Below, in pieces: positions 1 through 8,362 of a stretch of 59,161 nt of DNA. A program made the translations under genes and the position numbers. The notes below the pieces were generated by a model. The model did not search any database and had not been told where the DNA came from. It worked only from the letters and a program-made list of their open reading frames with translations. The stretch is from JAGLTQ01 sp964605385 (lineage in GTDB: Bacteria; Pseudomonadota; Gammaproteobacteria; UBA6429; Thiohalophilaceae). How positions within the stretch are numbered: position 1 is the first letter of the stretch; every line of letters begins with the position of its first letter. Location of the stretch: contig CAZSCK010000006.1 of NCBI GenBank assembly GCA_964605385.1, positions 1 through 59,161 of the forward strand, in the 5' to 3' direction.

Positions 1-2
1 AA

Positions 3-281
3 GTGGATCAAATATTAGTAGAAAAAAAGGTTTCACCAATGAAAATGGAAGTCATGGGCGTGTTTGATTGGGCGATATGGGAAAAAGAAATTTCAGAATT
101 TCCATGGACCTATGAAATGACGGAGAGTTGTTATCTTTTAGAAGGTGAAGCGATTGTTACGCCTGAAGGTGGTGAGCCGGTAACAATAGAGCGTGGTGAT
201 TATGTTATTTTTCCTAAAGGAATGAAATGTACTTGGAAAATTATAGAAGCTATAGAAAAACACTATAATTTAAGTGAATAA
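3..281 (+). CDS. Cupin-domain protein (DUF861/Cupin_3-like)
   Basis: A short single-domain beta-barrel protein of about 92 residues. The central stretch (LEGEAIVTPEGGEPVTIERG followed by DYVIFPKG) is the usual cupin pattern: a turn with E and G, then the second strand motif ending in FPKG. The sequence MGVFDWAIW near the N-terminus and FPWTY before the barrel are typical of the small DUF861 cupins. No substrate can be inferred. The only start codon in view is a GTG at base 3, right at the window edge, so the true start may lie outside. The stop is seven bases before a REP-like repeat. Family assignment is fairly secure, function unknown. Confidence 0.75.
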   Translation: MDQILVEKKVSPMKMEVMGVFDWAIWEKEISEFPWTYEMTESCYLLEGEAIVTPEGGEPVTIERGDYVIFPKGMKCTWKIIEAIEKHYNLSE

Positions 282-287
282 ATTATA

Positions 288-366
288 GTAGCCTGGATGC
301 AGCGCAGCGAAATCCGGGGGCAATGTTAAACGATTCCCGGATTACATTTCATTCCATCCAGGCTAC
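288..366. repeat. REP-like palindromic repeat, family A copy 1
   Basis: A 79-bp element bounded by GTAGCCTGGATG and CATCCAGGCTAC, with an inner pair AAATCCGGG / CCCGGATT, so it can fold into a long imperfect hairpin. Four more copies lie at 1073, 1965, 3911 and 9374. Its right edge supplies the stop codon of the minus-strand peptidase gene ending at 363. Intergenic repeats of this GTAGCCCGGATG type are common in gammaproteobacterial genomes and are generally viewed as REP/MITE-type elements; no transposase is seen nearby. Confidence 0.8.
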
Positions 367-1046
367 CGTTTTAAGATCGCGATCCAACGCCATAAATTTA
401 ACAGGCTTGATAGTGAACCCGCTAAATACGTTAAAGCCGCTGCACGTAATATTTGACGAACTTTTGGCATATCTTCAGCATCAATATAGCCCGCTTCCAG
501 AATAGGTAATGCTTTATTAAAGCTGGCATCTGTTTCAACGGGTAGGGTGATGAGATGAACAAGCGTAGCCATAAACATCGAGCCAATTCCAATAAAAAAT
601 AAAATACCACCCAATGTAGGTGCGCGTGTCACGGCAGTCACTATTGGCATGATCATCATTGCTGATACACCAAATTTTTGCACAGCATTGGCAAATACTG
701 CTAAACGACTTCGCCATGCTAATAATGGCTCTTTACGAAAATGTTGAATAGCATGACCAACTTCATGCGCCGCAACAGCAACAGCGGTTAGAGATTTATT
801 ATCGAAATTATCAGGTGATAAACGAACAACCTGATCTGTTGGATCATAATGATCAGAGTTAGGCTCAGTTTTTTCTACTTTGACATGTGACATCTCAAAC
901 CGGTCAAGCAGGTGCCGGGCAAGTTCCCCACCTGTACCTTGAAGACGATCTAAAGTTTTTGAATAGCGACGAAAAGTATATTGTGCCCACCATTGCGGGC
1001 CAAATAAAACAGCAATAATAATGAGCAGGATAATAAGAAAATGCAT
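363..1046 (-). CDS. Membrane zinc metallopeptidase, YugP-like (Zn_peptidase_2)
   Basis: A 227-residue integral-membrane peptidase. The catalytic zinc motif HEVGH is at residues 94-98, preceded by AVAVAA as in the YugP/PF04298 family. A hydrophobic N-terminal helix (residues 2-20) and two further hydrophobic helices after the motif (around 124-168) put the active site at the membrane. A substrate is not known for the family. The last coding bases and the TAG stop fall inside REP-like repeat copy 1, so insertion of that repeat probably fixed the present C-terminus. A second repeat copy lies 26 bases upstream of its start. Length is normal for the family and the gene appears intact. Confidence 0.85.
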   Translation of the reverse strand: MHFLIILLIIIAVLFGPQWWAQYTFRRYSKTLDRLQGTGGELARHLLDRFEMSHVKVEKTEPNSDHYDPTDQVVRLSPDNFDNKSLTAVAVAAHEVGHAIQHFRKEPLLAWRSRLAVFANAVQKFGVSAMMIMPIVTAVTRAPTLGGILFFIGIGSMFMATLVHLITLPVETDASFNKALPILEAGYIDAEDMPKVRQILRAAALTYLAGSLSSLLNLWRWIAILKR

Positions 1047-1072
1047 ATTAGATGATTATATAACATTTTAGA

Positions 1073-1151
1073 GTAGCCCGGATGCAGCGTAGCGAAATCC
1101 GGTGATAATGTTAAACAATTCCCGGATTACATTTCATTCCATCCGGGCTAC
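1073..1151. repeat. REP-like palindromic repeat, family A copy 2
   Basis: Same 79-bp layout as copy 1, with perfect outer arms GTAGCCCGGATG and CATCCGGGCTAC. It sits between the SPOR-protein gene and the peptidase gene, both minus strand, where it could act as a transcript-stabilising hairpin; that role is inference. Confidence 0.8.
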
Positions 1152-1170
1152 ACATTGATATTAAATATTT

Positions 1171-1764
1171 TTAGCTTTTGTTTCTTACTACAATAGAAGC
1201 AATACCTAAACTTCGTAAACGCCGGCGTGTTTTATTCAGTGCGCTGATGTTGTTAAGCGGCCCGATACGAACACGATGCCAGGTGTCGGTTGCGTTGATT
1301 TTTACTTTTTGAATGTTGGCTTCAATACCTTGTAATGCTAAACGAGCTTTTAGCTTGTCGGCTTCATTAAAGTTTTTAAAAGAGCCGGCTTGAAGCATGT
1401 ATTGTTGGTTTGTTTTTGAACTACCCGCAGTTGCTTTATTATTTTCATTAATAAGATCCTGTTCAGGAATAGCAACTTCAAGTTCGGGTAGTATGGTATA
1501 AAAATCAAACTTAGGTTTGTTATTAGCTGGCGCTTCTGGTGGAGCCGTTATGTTATTTTTTTTAACTCCTCGTGTTTCATTTGAAGTTTTATTCTGAAAA
1601 ACTTTTGCAACGGTTTCAGTAATAGCAAGTTTGCCTGTGCTGTTATCTTTAATGTAAACAAGTAATGCGACAAATAAACCAATTAATAAACCTGCGAGCA
1701 GCCATATCCAACCGGGTATCGGTTTGTTTTCTTTGCGTTGGCTTTTTGCGTAATCTCTTGGCAT
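1171..1764 (-). CDS. SPOR-domain cell-division protein, FtsN-like
   Basis: A 197-residue single-pass protein. A short basic cytoplasmic N-terminus (residues 1-16) precedes a transmembrane helix at about 18-39, then a low-complexity periplasmic linker (45-115). A C-terminal SPOR domain (about 118-193) begins YMLQAGSF and contains the second repeat around WHRVRIGPL. SPOR domains bind denuded septal peptidoglycan. In many gammaproteobacteria ftsN follows argS directly, as here (argS ends at 2045), which supports an FtsN-type role; the protein is shorter than E. coli FtsN. The ATG at 1762-1764 lies in the 55-bp sequence duplicated across the neighbouring assembly gap, so a second copy of the first few codons appears after the gap. 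Confidence 0.8.
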   Translation of the reverse strand: MPRDYAKSQRKENKPIPGWIWLLAGLLIGLFVALLVYIKDNSTGKLAITETVAKVFQNKTSNETRGVKKNNITAPPEAPANNKPKFDFYTILPELEVAIPEQDLINENNKATAGSSKTNQQYMLQAGSFKNFNEADKLKARLALQGIEANIQKVKINATDTWHRVRIGPLNNISALNKTRRRLRSLGIASIVVRNKS

Positions 1765-1956
1765 TTTATTTTGTCTTATTTTAAGTTATATATTCATTTA
1801 ANNNNNNNNNNNNNNNNNNNNNNNNNNNNNNNNNNNNNNNNNNNNNNNNNNNNNNNNNNNNNNNNNNNNNNNNNNNNNNNNNNNNNNNNNNNNNNNNNNN
1901 NTGCGTAATCTCTTGGCATTTTATTTTGTCTTATTTTAAGTTATATATTCATTTAA
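1747..1956. other. Assembly gap (N 1802-1901) flanked by a 55-bp duplicate
   Basis: One hundred Ns separate two identical 55-bp stretches, 1747-1801 and 1902-1956. A fixed-length gap between identical k-mer-sized ends means two contigs that overlap by 55 bp and were scaffolded instead of merged. The real sequence almost certainly contains this 55-mer once, so the distance from argS to the SPOR gene is about 155 bp shorter than shown. Confidence 0.9.
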
Positions 1957-1964
1957 GTTAGCAG

Positions 1965-2034
1965 GTAGCCCGGATGAAATAAAATGTAATCCGGGAATAA
2001 CTTTCTGGATTTCGCTTCGCTGCATCCAGGCTAC
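1965..2034. repeat. REP-like palindromic repeat, family A copy 3
   Basis: A 70-bp copy in the opposite orientation to copies 1 and 2. Arms are GTAGCCCGGATG and CATCCAGGCTAC. It lies between the argS stop and the SPOR-protein gene. Confidence 0.8.
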
Positions 2035-2044
2035 GCTTAGTAGA

Positions 2045-3814
2045 TCACATCTTATCCGGCGCAGAAACACCCAATAGACCTAATCCATTTTGTAGCACTT
2101 GTTTTGTTGACGTAATCAAAGCCAGGCGTGAATTACGTATAGCTTCATCATCAACAATAAATTGATGCGCATTATAATAAGTGTGAAGATCATTAGCCAA
2201 GTCACGCAAGTAATGCGCAAGCTGGTGTGGCTCATGATTTGTAGCCGCAATTTCCACTAACTCTGTAAATTTAGATAAGGTTGTCATCAATGCCTGCTCA
2301 TGTTTTTCAGTGAGCTTATCGAGGTTGGCTAAAGCATTTTCCTGATCGTAAGAAAAACCTTTTTCATCAAGCTGACGTAATACACTGCAAACTCGTGCAT
2401 GTGCATATTGAATATAATACATTGGGTTTTCATTTGATTTTGATTTTGCGAGCTCTAAATCAAAATCAAGATGTTGCTCGCACTTACGCATAACATAAAA
2501 GAAACGCGCAGCATCACTGCCAACTTCTTTACGTAACTGACGCAAGGTGACAAATTCACCAGAGCGTGTCGACATTTGCATTTTTTCTTTGCCACGATAA
2601 AGAATGGCAAACTGAACAAGTAGTACGTGAAGTTTTTTCGGATCATCGCCTACCGCTGTCATTGCGGCTTTAACGCGAGGCACATAACCGTGATGATCGG
2701 CACCCCAGATATCAATCACTTGATCGTAACCACGTTCAAGTTTATTCATGTGATAAGCAACATCAGATGCAAAGTATGTTGACTGGCCGTTAGCACGAAC
2801 CAGAACACGATCTTTTTCATCATCAAATTCGGTGGACTTAAACCAAATTGCACCTTCACGTTCTTCAGCATGACCAGATTTTACTAATCGTTCAACCGCG
2901 GCAGTAACAAGACCATTATCGGTTAAGCTACGTTCAGAAAACCATTCTTCGTACACCACACCGAAGTGTGCAAGATCGTCACGAATATCATCGAGGATAT
3001 AATTCAAACCGGTGTCAAAAACAAAACGGTAGTTTTCAGCGCCTAAACGTTCTTTAGCCTGGATAATGACAGCATCAATGAATTTTTCTTTGTCGCCACC
3101 TTGATCTTCATCAGCGGGTAATGTTTTTGCAACATCACTCCACTGTTGTTGAAATTTATCAGCATTATTACGGTGAAGAAAAGCGGCAATATCCCAAACA
3201 TAATCGCCTTTATAACCATTTACCGGGAAATAATCAGGATCAGGTAAGGTGCCACAAAGGCTAAGATAACGAATCCAGACGCTGGCACAAAGAATATCCA
3301 TTTGTCGGCCAGCATCGTTCACATAATATTCACGGTGTACTTCATAACCAACCGCAGCAAGCAAGTCAGCAACGGCAGCACCGTATGCAGCGCCACGACC
3401 ATGGCCAACATGCAAAGGCCCGGTTGGATTAGCTGAAACAAATTCAACCTGAACGCGTTTACCGCGCCCGATGGTTGAGTGACCATAGGCTTCGCCAGCA
3501 TCAAGGATAGCGGGAATAATGGTTGTTAGTGTATTGGCGTTCATGAAAAAATTAATAAAACCCGGGCCAGCGATTTCGACTTTATCAATATCCGTATTTT
3601 CAGGCAGGGCAGCAACTATTTTTTCGGCTAAATCACGTGGTTTTTGCCTGGCGGGTTTAGCCAGCATCATTGCAAGGTTTGAGGCAAAGTCGCCATGGCT
3701 GGGATCGCGGGTGTGCTCGATATTGAGTTTTACGCTGACATCGTCCGGTATTACGCCGTCTTTTTTCAGTGTTGAGACGACTTGTTCGAGTAATGAGATT
3801 AATGCTGCTTTCAT
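2045..3814 (-). CDS. argS: Arginyl-tRNA synthetase
   Basis: Cytoplasmic class I aminoacyl-tRNA synthetase that charges tRNA-Arg using arginine and ATP. The 589-residue length matches bacterial ArgRS (about 577). An N-terminal Add-1-type domain (1-110) precedes the catalytic domain with ANPTGPLHVGHGR; the HIGH-type signature HVGH is at residues 135-138. The degenerate KMSKS region reads KMQMSTRSG, as usual for ArgRS. The all-helical DALR anticodon-binding domain occupies about 455-589, starting near NPMYYIQYAHAR. It is followed downstream by the FtsN-like gene, a common gammaproteobacterial order. REP-like copies flank it on both sides. Confidence 0.97.
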   Translation of the reverse strand: MKAALISLLEQVVSTLKKDGVIPDDVSVKLNIEHTRDPSHGDFASNLAMMLAKPARQKPRDLAEKIVAALPENTDIDKVEIAGPGFINFFMNANTLTTIIPAILDAGEAYGHSTIGRGKRVQVEFVSANPTGPLHVGHGRGAAYGAAVADLLAAVGYEVHREYYVNDAGRQMDILCASVWIRYLSLCGTLPDPDYFPVNGYKGDYVWDIAAFLHRNNADKFQQQWSDVAKTLPADEDQGGDKEKFIDAVIIQAKERLGAENYRFVFDTGLNYILDDIRDDLAHFGVVYEEWFSERSLTDNGLVTAAVERLVKSGHAEEREGAIWFKSTEFDDEKDRVLVRANGQSTYFASDVAYHMNKLERGYDQVIDIWGADHHGYVPRVKAAMTAVGDDPKKLHVLLVQFAILYRGKEKMQMSTRSGEFVTLRQLRKEVGSDAARFFYVMRKCEQHLDFDLELAKSKSNENPMYYIQYAHARVCSVLRQLDEKGFSYDQENALANLDKLTEKHEQALMTTLSKFTELVEIAATNHEPHQLAHYLRDLANDLHTYYNAHQFIVDDEAIRNSRLALITSTKQVLQNGLGLLGVSAPDKM

Positions 3815-3910
3815 GATAAAGATAAATAACCTGAGTTTTGGGATTTATTGCAAAAATACAGATTATATCATTGGGAGGTTAGGTAAGGTACCTGGATAAT
3901 AAACTAGTGA

Positions 3911-3988
3911 GTAGCCCGGATGAAATAAAATGTAATCCGGGGATTGTTAACATCGTCCCCGGATTTCGCTGTGCTGCATCCAGGCTAC
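3911..3988. repeat. REP-like palindromic repeat, family A copy 4
   Basis: A 78-bp copy, same orientation as copy 3, between argS and the membrane-anchored unknown at 4153. Arms GTAGCCCGGATG and CATCCAGGCTAC are intact. Confidence 0.8.
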
Positions 3989-3994
3989 CTGGCA

Positions 3995-4204
3995 AATTTA
4001 TTTCGAAAAATATGCTTCAATTTTTTTAATTTTAGAGCGTGGCACAGTCNNNNNNNNNNNNNNNNNNNNNNNNNNNNNNNNNNNNNNNNNNNNNNNNNNN
4101 NNNNNNNNNNNNNNNNNNNNNNNNNNNNNNNNNNNNNNNNNNNNNNNNNAATTTATTTCGAAAAATATGCTTCAATTTTTTTAATTTTAGAGCGTGGCAC
4201 AGTC
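3995..4204. other. Assembly gap (N 4050-4149) flanked by a 55-bp duplicate
   Basis: The bases 3995-4049 and 4150-4204 are identical, with 100 Ns between. As at 1747, this is an unmerged contig overlap and not a genomic duplication. The minus-strand gene ending at 4153 is complete on the right-hand copy. Confidence 0.9.
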
Positions 4205-5502
4205 ATAGTGAATTTTCCGCCACTGACCTTTTTCTCAACATACAGATTATTGACATCTACTCGAATTAGCCGACCTTTGCGGGTATTACCATTTTTTGTA
4301 GTGATTTGAACAAAGTCACCGATATGTTGTGGTATTTTGCCTATGCTGATTTTGTGATATTTAGCCGGTGCTTTTTTATAGGTTTTAGGTTTTTTAACCG
4401 GAGCTGGGGCTTTAATAGGCTCGCCACGCAATAACGCATTAAAGTCCAGAGTGGTGGCAAGTCGTTGTTTAAAGTTTTTTGTGAATTCTGCTGGTGGCAT
4501 TTTAAAACTAAGATCGTTAATTAATAAACCATTGATTTTAAGGCGAACATTTAATGCTTCCATAATTTCAGTGTTAGACATTGCCGCAATCATCATGGGG
4601 TTAAATTCTTTGCCGGGTGCGATGGTTAATGTTACTAAGTCAGGTTTTAATAAAAAATCTTTATAAGCCTCACGTAAGCCTTCGCCCGGAGCAAAGCCCC
4701 AAACCATATAAAAATATTTATCTGATTGTTTTACTTCTGCATTAATAAAGTCTTCTTTTTTCATGTTACTGAGTTCAGAACAATATTTTATGATGCGTGG
4801 AGCATAAGTTTGATCTTTGTAGGTTATTTCAACATTAGTGAGTTGTGGCATACCTTCTTGCATTATGTTTGCTGATGACATACTGCCAATGTTAGTAATT
4901 TTAATGTTGCTTTTAACATCACCCATGTTTCGGGTATTTGCGGCTATATTGATGTCGAGTGTTTTATTACTTTCGTTAAAATCATAAGCTATGCGCATGC
5001 TTGATAATAAGCGGGTGTAGCCCATTTCTTTATAATCATTTGGTCCAAAAATACTTTTACCGCCGCATAACTTGCGCTCACTGGCATAAACAGGCTGCAT
5101 ACGTTTAACTAATCTGTCTAACCATTTAGCTGTTTCACCATGTAAATCCAGATAAAAATCATCAATTGCAAATCCAAGCTGCTTAGGAAATTCTCCTTTT
5201 TTCATTTTTTCAGGGCCACTTAGCATATAAGCAAAGCCCGGTGTTTCCAGTGTAATAGTACCCAGGGTAATAGTTTCAGGTAAAAAATCACCTGAGATAC
5301 GAACATTCTTTAGTTTAACTTCACCTGACAGTATTGATGTTGAAAGGTCGCTGTATTTGATTTGTGCAAAAGGGTGAATTGAACTTAATGTATTATCAAT
5401 GTTTGTTTTAAATTGATGATGTATATAACCATTGATACCTGCTGCAAGCGCGAGTAGTGCAAGCAAAGCTGCAATTAAAATGTTTCGAATGTGTCGTGGC
5501 AC
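4153..5502 (-). CDS. Membrane-anchored protein of unknown function
   Basis: A 449-residue protein I do not recognise. Residues 8-26 form one hydrophobic helix without a clear signal-peptidase site, so it is probably an inner-membrane anchor with the rest in the periplasm. The body (30-330) is rich in alternating beta-type sequence and resembles in style the AsmA/DUF945-like periplasmic proteins, but no firm motif is seen. After a Lys/Pro/Ala linker (about 360-385), the last 65 residues (IGDFVQITTKNGNTRKGRL onward) look like a small SH3- or Sm-like beta barrel. The gene sits between priA and argS on the same strand. Function unknown. Confidence 0.7.
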   Translation of the reverse strand: MPRHIRNILIAALLALLALAAGINGYIHHQFKTNIDNTLSSIHPFAQIKYSDLSTSILSGEVKLKNVRISGDFLPETITLGTITLETPGFAYMLSGPEKMKKGEFPKQLGFAIDDFYLDLHGETAKWLDRLVKRMQPVYASERKLCGGKSIFGPNDYKEMGYTRLLSSMRIAYDFNESNKTLDINIAANTRNMGDVKSNIKITNIGSMSSANIMQEGMPQLTNVEITYKDQTYAPRIIKYCSELSNMKKEDFINAEVKQSDKYFYMVWGFAPGEGLREAYKDFLLKPDLVTLTIAPGKEFNPMMIAAMSNTEIMEALNVRLKINGLLINDLSFKMPPAEFTKNFKQRLATTLDFNALLRGEPIKAPAPVKKPKTYKKAPAKYHKISIGKIPQHIGDFVQITTKNGNTRKGRLIRVDVNNLYVEKKVSGGKFTMTVPRSKIKKIEAYFSK

Positions 5503-5612
5503 GACCTTTCTCCTTTTCTAAAATACAACAAGCTACTCATCTTCTTCATAAAATGGAAGATAGTGTACGAGGTTATGAATTTAAGCGCACTATTGCAAGC
5601 AAGAAAGTAGTT

Positions 5613-7823
5613 TTACATCAAACCCATTGGATCAATATCAATCGACCAGCGAACTTTTTTTGCGGTTTTATGATTTTCAATTTGGGTAATGCTGGTAGCA
5701 AAAAGTGATTGTAGTTGTTTGCGATTATTAGCCTGAATAAGTAACTGTGCACGATAACGTCCGGCTCGGCGTTCCATTAAAGCCGGGAAAGGTCCCATTA
5801 ATAAAACATCCTTTTGTTTGTTTTGCTCAAGTAACAAATGTGCTTGTTCTAAAAAGATCATCGGGCTTTGTTGGTCAACCGCTTCAGCACGGAGTAAGGC
5901 TAAGTGGGTAAAGGGAGGTAGTTCTGTTTGTCGCCTTTCTTCGATTAAGGCTTTAGCAAAAGCGGGATAATCATGTTTAAGCAATGGCTTAAATAAAGGA
6001 TGATCTGCGTGATGGGTTTGGATTAATACTTCACCTTCTTTTTCTTCTCGTCCGGCACGTCCTGCAACTTGTAAAATTAATTGCCCCATGCGTTCAGAAG
6101 CGCGAAAGTCTGAACTATATAAACCATGATCAGCATTTAACATGCTGACTAAGGTGACGTTAGGAAAGTGATGCCCTTTGGCTAACATTTGGGTGCCGAT
6201 TAAAATTTGTCGTTTGCCATTATTAATTTCTTTTAATAACTTTTCCATCGAGCCTTTACGGCGAGTGCTATCCCTGTCAATACGAATAACCTGGTACTGC
6301 GGAAAGAGTTCAGTCAGTGCATGTTCAATTCGTTCTGTGCCAAAACCCATTTGTAATAAATCATCACTTTTACATTTTGGGCAGGCAGAGGGTTTGTATT
6401 GTTCAGTACCGCAGTGGTGACAACGTAGTTGCGAGCTACTTTGGTGCAAAGTCATGTGCGCATCACAACGCGGACATAAGGCATGCCAGCCGCACTCATG
6501 ACACATCAATACCGGTGCGAAACCACGACGATTTAAAAATAATAAAACTTGTGAGTCACGCTCAAGATGCTCTTTCATTTTGTGTAACAGTTGCGCAGAA
6601 AGCCCATGTTCCATTTTTTGACTGCGCACATCGAGCAAATTAATGGTGGGTGGTTTTGCGTTACCGGCACGTTCAGGCAGCAATAACGTTTCATAACGGC
6701 CTTGCAAAGCGTTATACAAAGTTTCTAATGAAGGTGTGGCGGAGCCTAATATAATAGGGATATCTAAATCGCGCGCACGTTTAACCGCGAGGTCACGCGC
6801 AGAATAACGAAAGCCTTCGTGCTGTTTAAAAGAGAGATCATGTTCTTCATCAATAATAATAACGCCGGCTCGCAATAGTGGGCTAAATACAGCAGAACGT
6901 GTACCAATAATGACATCTGCTGAACCGGCCTGGGTGTGTAACCAGGCTTGTAAACGTTCTTCATCATTTAAGCCTGAATGCATGATGGCAATGCGACCAT
7001 CAAGGCGTTGTAAAAAACGATCCAGAAGTTGTGGGGTGAGACCAATTTCAGGCACCAGCACTAACGCTTGTTTCCCCTGTTTAATAATATCTTCAATGAT
7101 TTGTAAATAAACTTCGGTCTTGCCGCTGCCAGTCACACCTTCGAGCACATAGGCATGAAAGCCTTTGTCTTCATCATCCATTCGCTCGATAACACGATTA
7201 ATGGCTTGCTGTTGATCGGCGTTAAGAGTGGGAGCCGCACGCATCGGTTTTGCGATGGGCAAAGCATTCTCTTCAAAAGACTCCACTAAGCCTTTTTCCT
7301 GCAAACGTTTCATCACCGGTCGCCAGCCAACGTGTTGTTTGCTAAGTTGGGAGTCTAATAAGCCGGAAAGCGATTGTTTTAAATCACCCATTAAAGCAAT
7401 TTGTTTGGCTGCTCGTTTTAGGCTTTGCAGGTCAAGCTGCTTACCGTCTGCTGTTAACTGCCAACGTCTGATACCTTTTATATGAGTGGCGGCACCCTGA
7501 CGTAGTTTCACCGGCAAGGCATTCTGCATGACCTCTCCGACAGGGTGGTGGTAATACAAAGTACACCAGCGCAATAGCTGTAAAAGTTCAGAGTTAAAAA
7601 CGGGATGCTTATCCAGGACTTCAATTATTGGCTTCATTTTTTGCGCTGGAACGTCCGTTTCATGGACAATTTCGAGCAAAATTCCGATCAAGGTTTGGCG
7701 ACCAAAGGGTACCTTCACCCGCACACCTGCATTGGGCAAATTTGCTTGAAGATTTGCCGGTATCAGGTAGTCAAAATGACGCCGAAGTGGAGTTGGGATG
7801 GCGATACGGAAATAGGTGTTCAT
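5613..7823 (-). CDS. priA: Primosomal replication protein N' (PriA helicase)
   Basis: A 3'-5' DNA helicase that recognises stalled forks and D-loops and reloads the replisome. At 736 residues it is family-sized. The N-terminal 3'-DNA-binding domain begins at residue 1 (YFRIAIPTPL). Walker A GVTGSGKT is at 229-236 and the DEEH Walker B box at 325-328. A zinc-binding insert carries eight cysteines (441, 444, 450, 453, 468, 471, 481, 484). GTQMLAKGHHFP and QVAGRAGR are the helicase motifs V and VI. The start at 7821-7823 gives the normal N-terminus. The upstream 540 bp has no gene and contains DnaA boxes. Confidence 0.97.
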   Translation of the reverse strand: MNTYFRIAIPTPLRRHFDYLIPANLQANLPNAGVRVKVPFGRQTLIGILLEIVHETDVPAQKMKPIIEVLDKHPVFNSELLQLLRWCTLYYHHPVGEVMQNALPVKLRQGAATHIKGIRRWQLTADGKQLDLQSLKRAAKQIALMGDLKQSLSGLLDSQLSKQHVGWRPVMKRLQEKGLVESFEENALPIAKPMRAAPTLNADQQQAINRVIERMDDEDKGFHAYVLEGVTGSGKTEVYLQIIEDIIKQGKQALVLVPEIGLTPQLLDRFLQRLDGRIAIMHSGLNDEERLQAWLHTQAGSADVIIGTRSAVFSPLLRAGVIIIDEEHDLSFKQHEGFRYSARDLAVKRARDLDIPIILGSATPSLETLYNALQGRYETLLLPERAGNAKPPTINLLDVRSQKMEHGLSAQLLHKMKEHLERDSQVLLFLNRRGFAPVLMCHECGWHALCPRCDAHMTLHQSSSQLRCHHCGTEQYKPSACPKCKSDDLLQMGFGTERIEHALTELFPQYQVIRIDRDSTRRKGSMEKLLKEINNGKRQILIGTQMLAKGHHFPNVTLVSMLNADHGLYSSDFRASERMGQLILQVAGRAGREEKEGEVLIQTHHADHPLFKPLLKHDYPAFAKALIEERRQTELPPFTHLALLRAEAVDQQSPMIFLEQAHLLLEQNKQKDVLLMGPFPALMERRAGRYRAQLLIQANNRKQLQSLFATSITQIENHKTAKKVRWSIDIDPMGLM

Positions 7824-8362
7824 TGTTTAAAATAAGGGCTCATTAAGGCTACTTTTTATCTGGTATTTATATTTCTAAAAATCTTATAGTTAGCTTAGTT
7901 ATTTCATGATCTTTCGAGCTTAGTTCTGCTAAGTTGTTGTCTCTACACCACTTTGTTACTTATCCACAGAAGCTGTGGATAAGTCTGTGGATGGAATGCA
8001 TTAACAGGCTATAACTACGCTCTATTACTACAGAATTGTTAAATTGGTTACAATTTGTACTTATTATATAATCGTTATATTTCAATATGTTACGTTGTTT
8101 TTGTAGCGTTTTTCGCTCTTTATGACATTTTGGTGACGCTAAGTTGTTGTTATTGTTACGGCTGTGCATAAAAGTGATATTTCTTTGGTTTATTACTTGA
8201 TCAAATAAATATTTTCATGTAATTCGAAAGCTGAAAACAGCCGATTTTAACGAAAAGTATCTATTTAAAACGAAACAGCGAGATTGAAGTTTATCATTAA
8301 TCATCAGGAATAAACCGGATGAAGAAGGTAAAGTAAAATCAATCAAATTTTAGGAGAAAAAA
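7824..8362. promoter_or_regulatory. Gene-free AT-rich stretch with a DnaA-box cluster
   Basis: Between divergent priA and the fructosamine-kinase gene lie 539 bp with no credible ORF. Three exact matches to the DnaA box TTATNCACA occur: TTATCCACA at 7960-7968 (plus), its inverse TGTGGATAA at 7974-7982, and TGTGCATAA (inverse of TTATGCACA) at 8163-8171. A near match, TGTGGATGG, is at 7986-7994. The 13-mer GCTAAGTTGTTGT occurs at 7928-7940 and again at 8138-8150. Very AT-rich sequence (about 8030-8110) and GATC sites at 7908 and 8199 complete the picture. Clustered DnaA boxes next to an AT-rich segment are what origins or DnaA-regulated promoters look like; which of these applies is not decided here. 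Confidence 0.6.

Noticed and set aside
1747..1956. Tandem 55-bp duplications at four sites
   Set aside because: Each pair is separated by exactly 100 Ns and has the length of an assembler k-mer; at 47307 collapsing it restores a gene. Treated as an assembly artefact.
7960..8169. 69-codon minus-strand frame in the DnaA-box region
   Set aside because: Low-complexity, no ribosome-binding site, composition unlike real proteins; the DNA features explain the region better.
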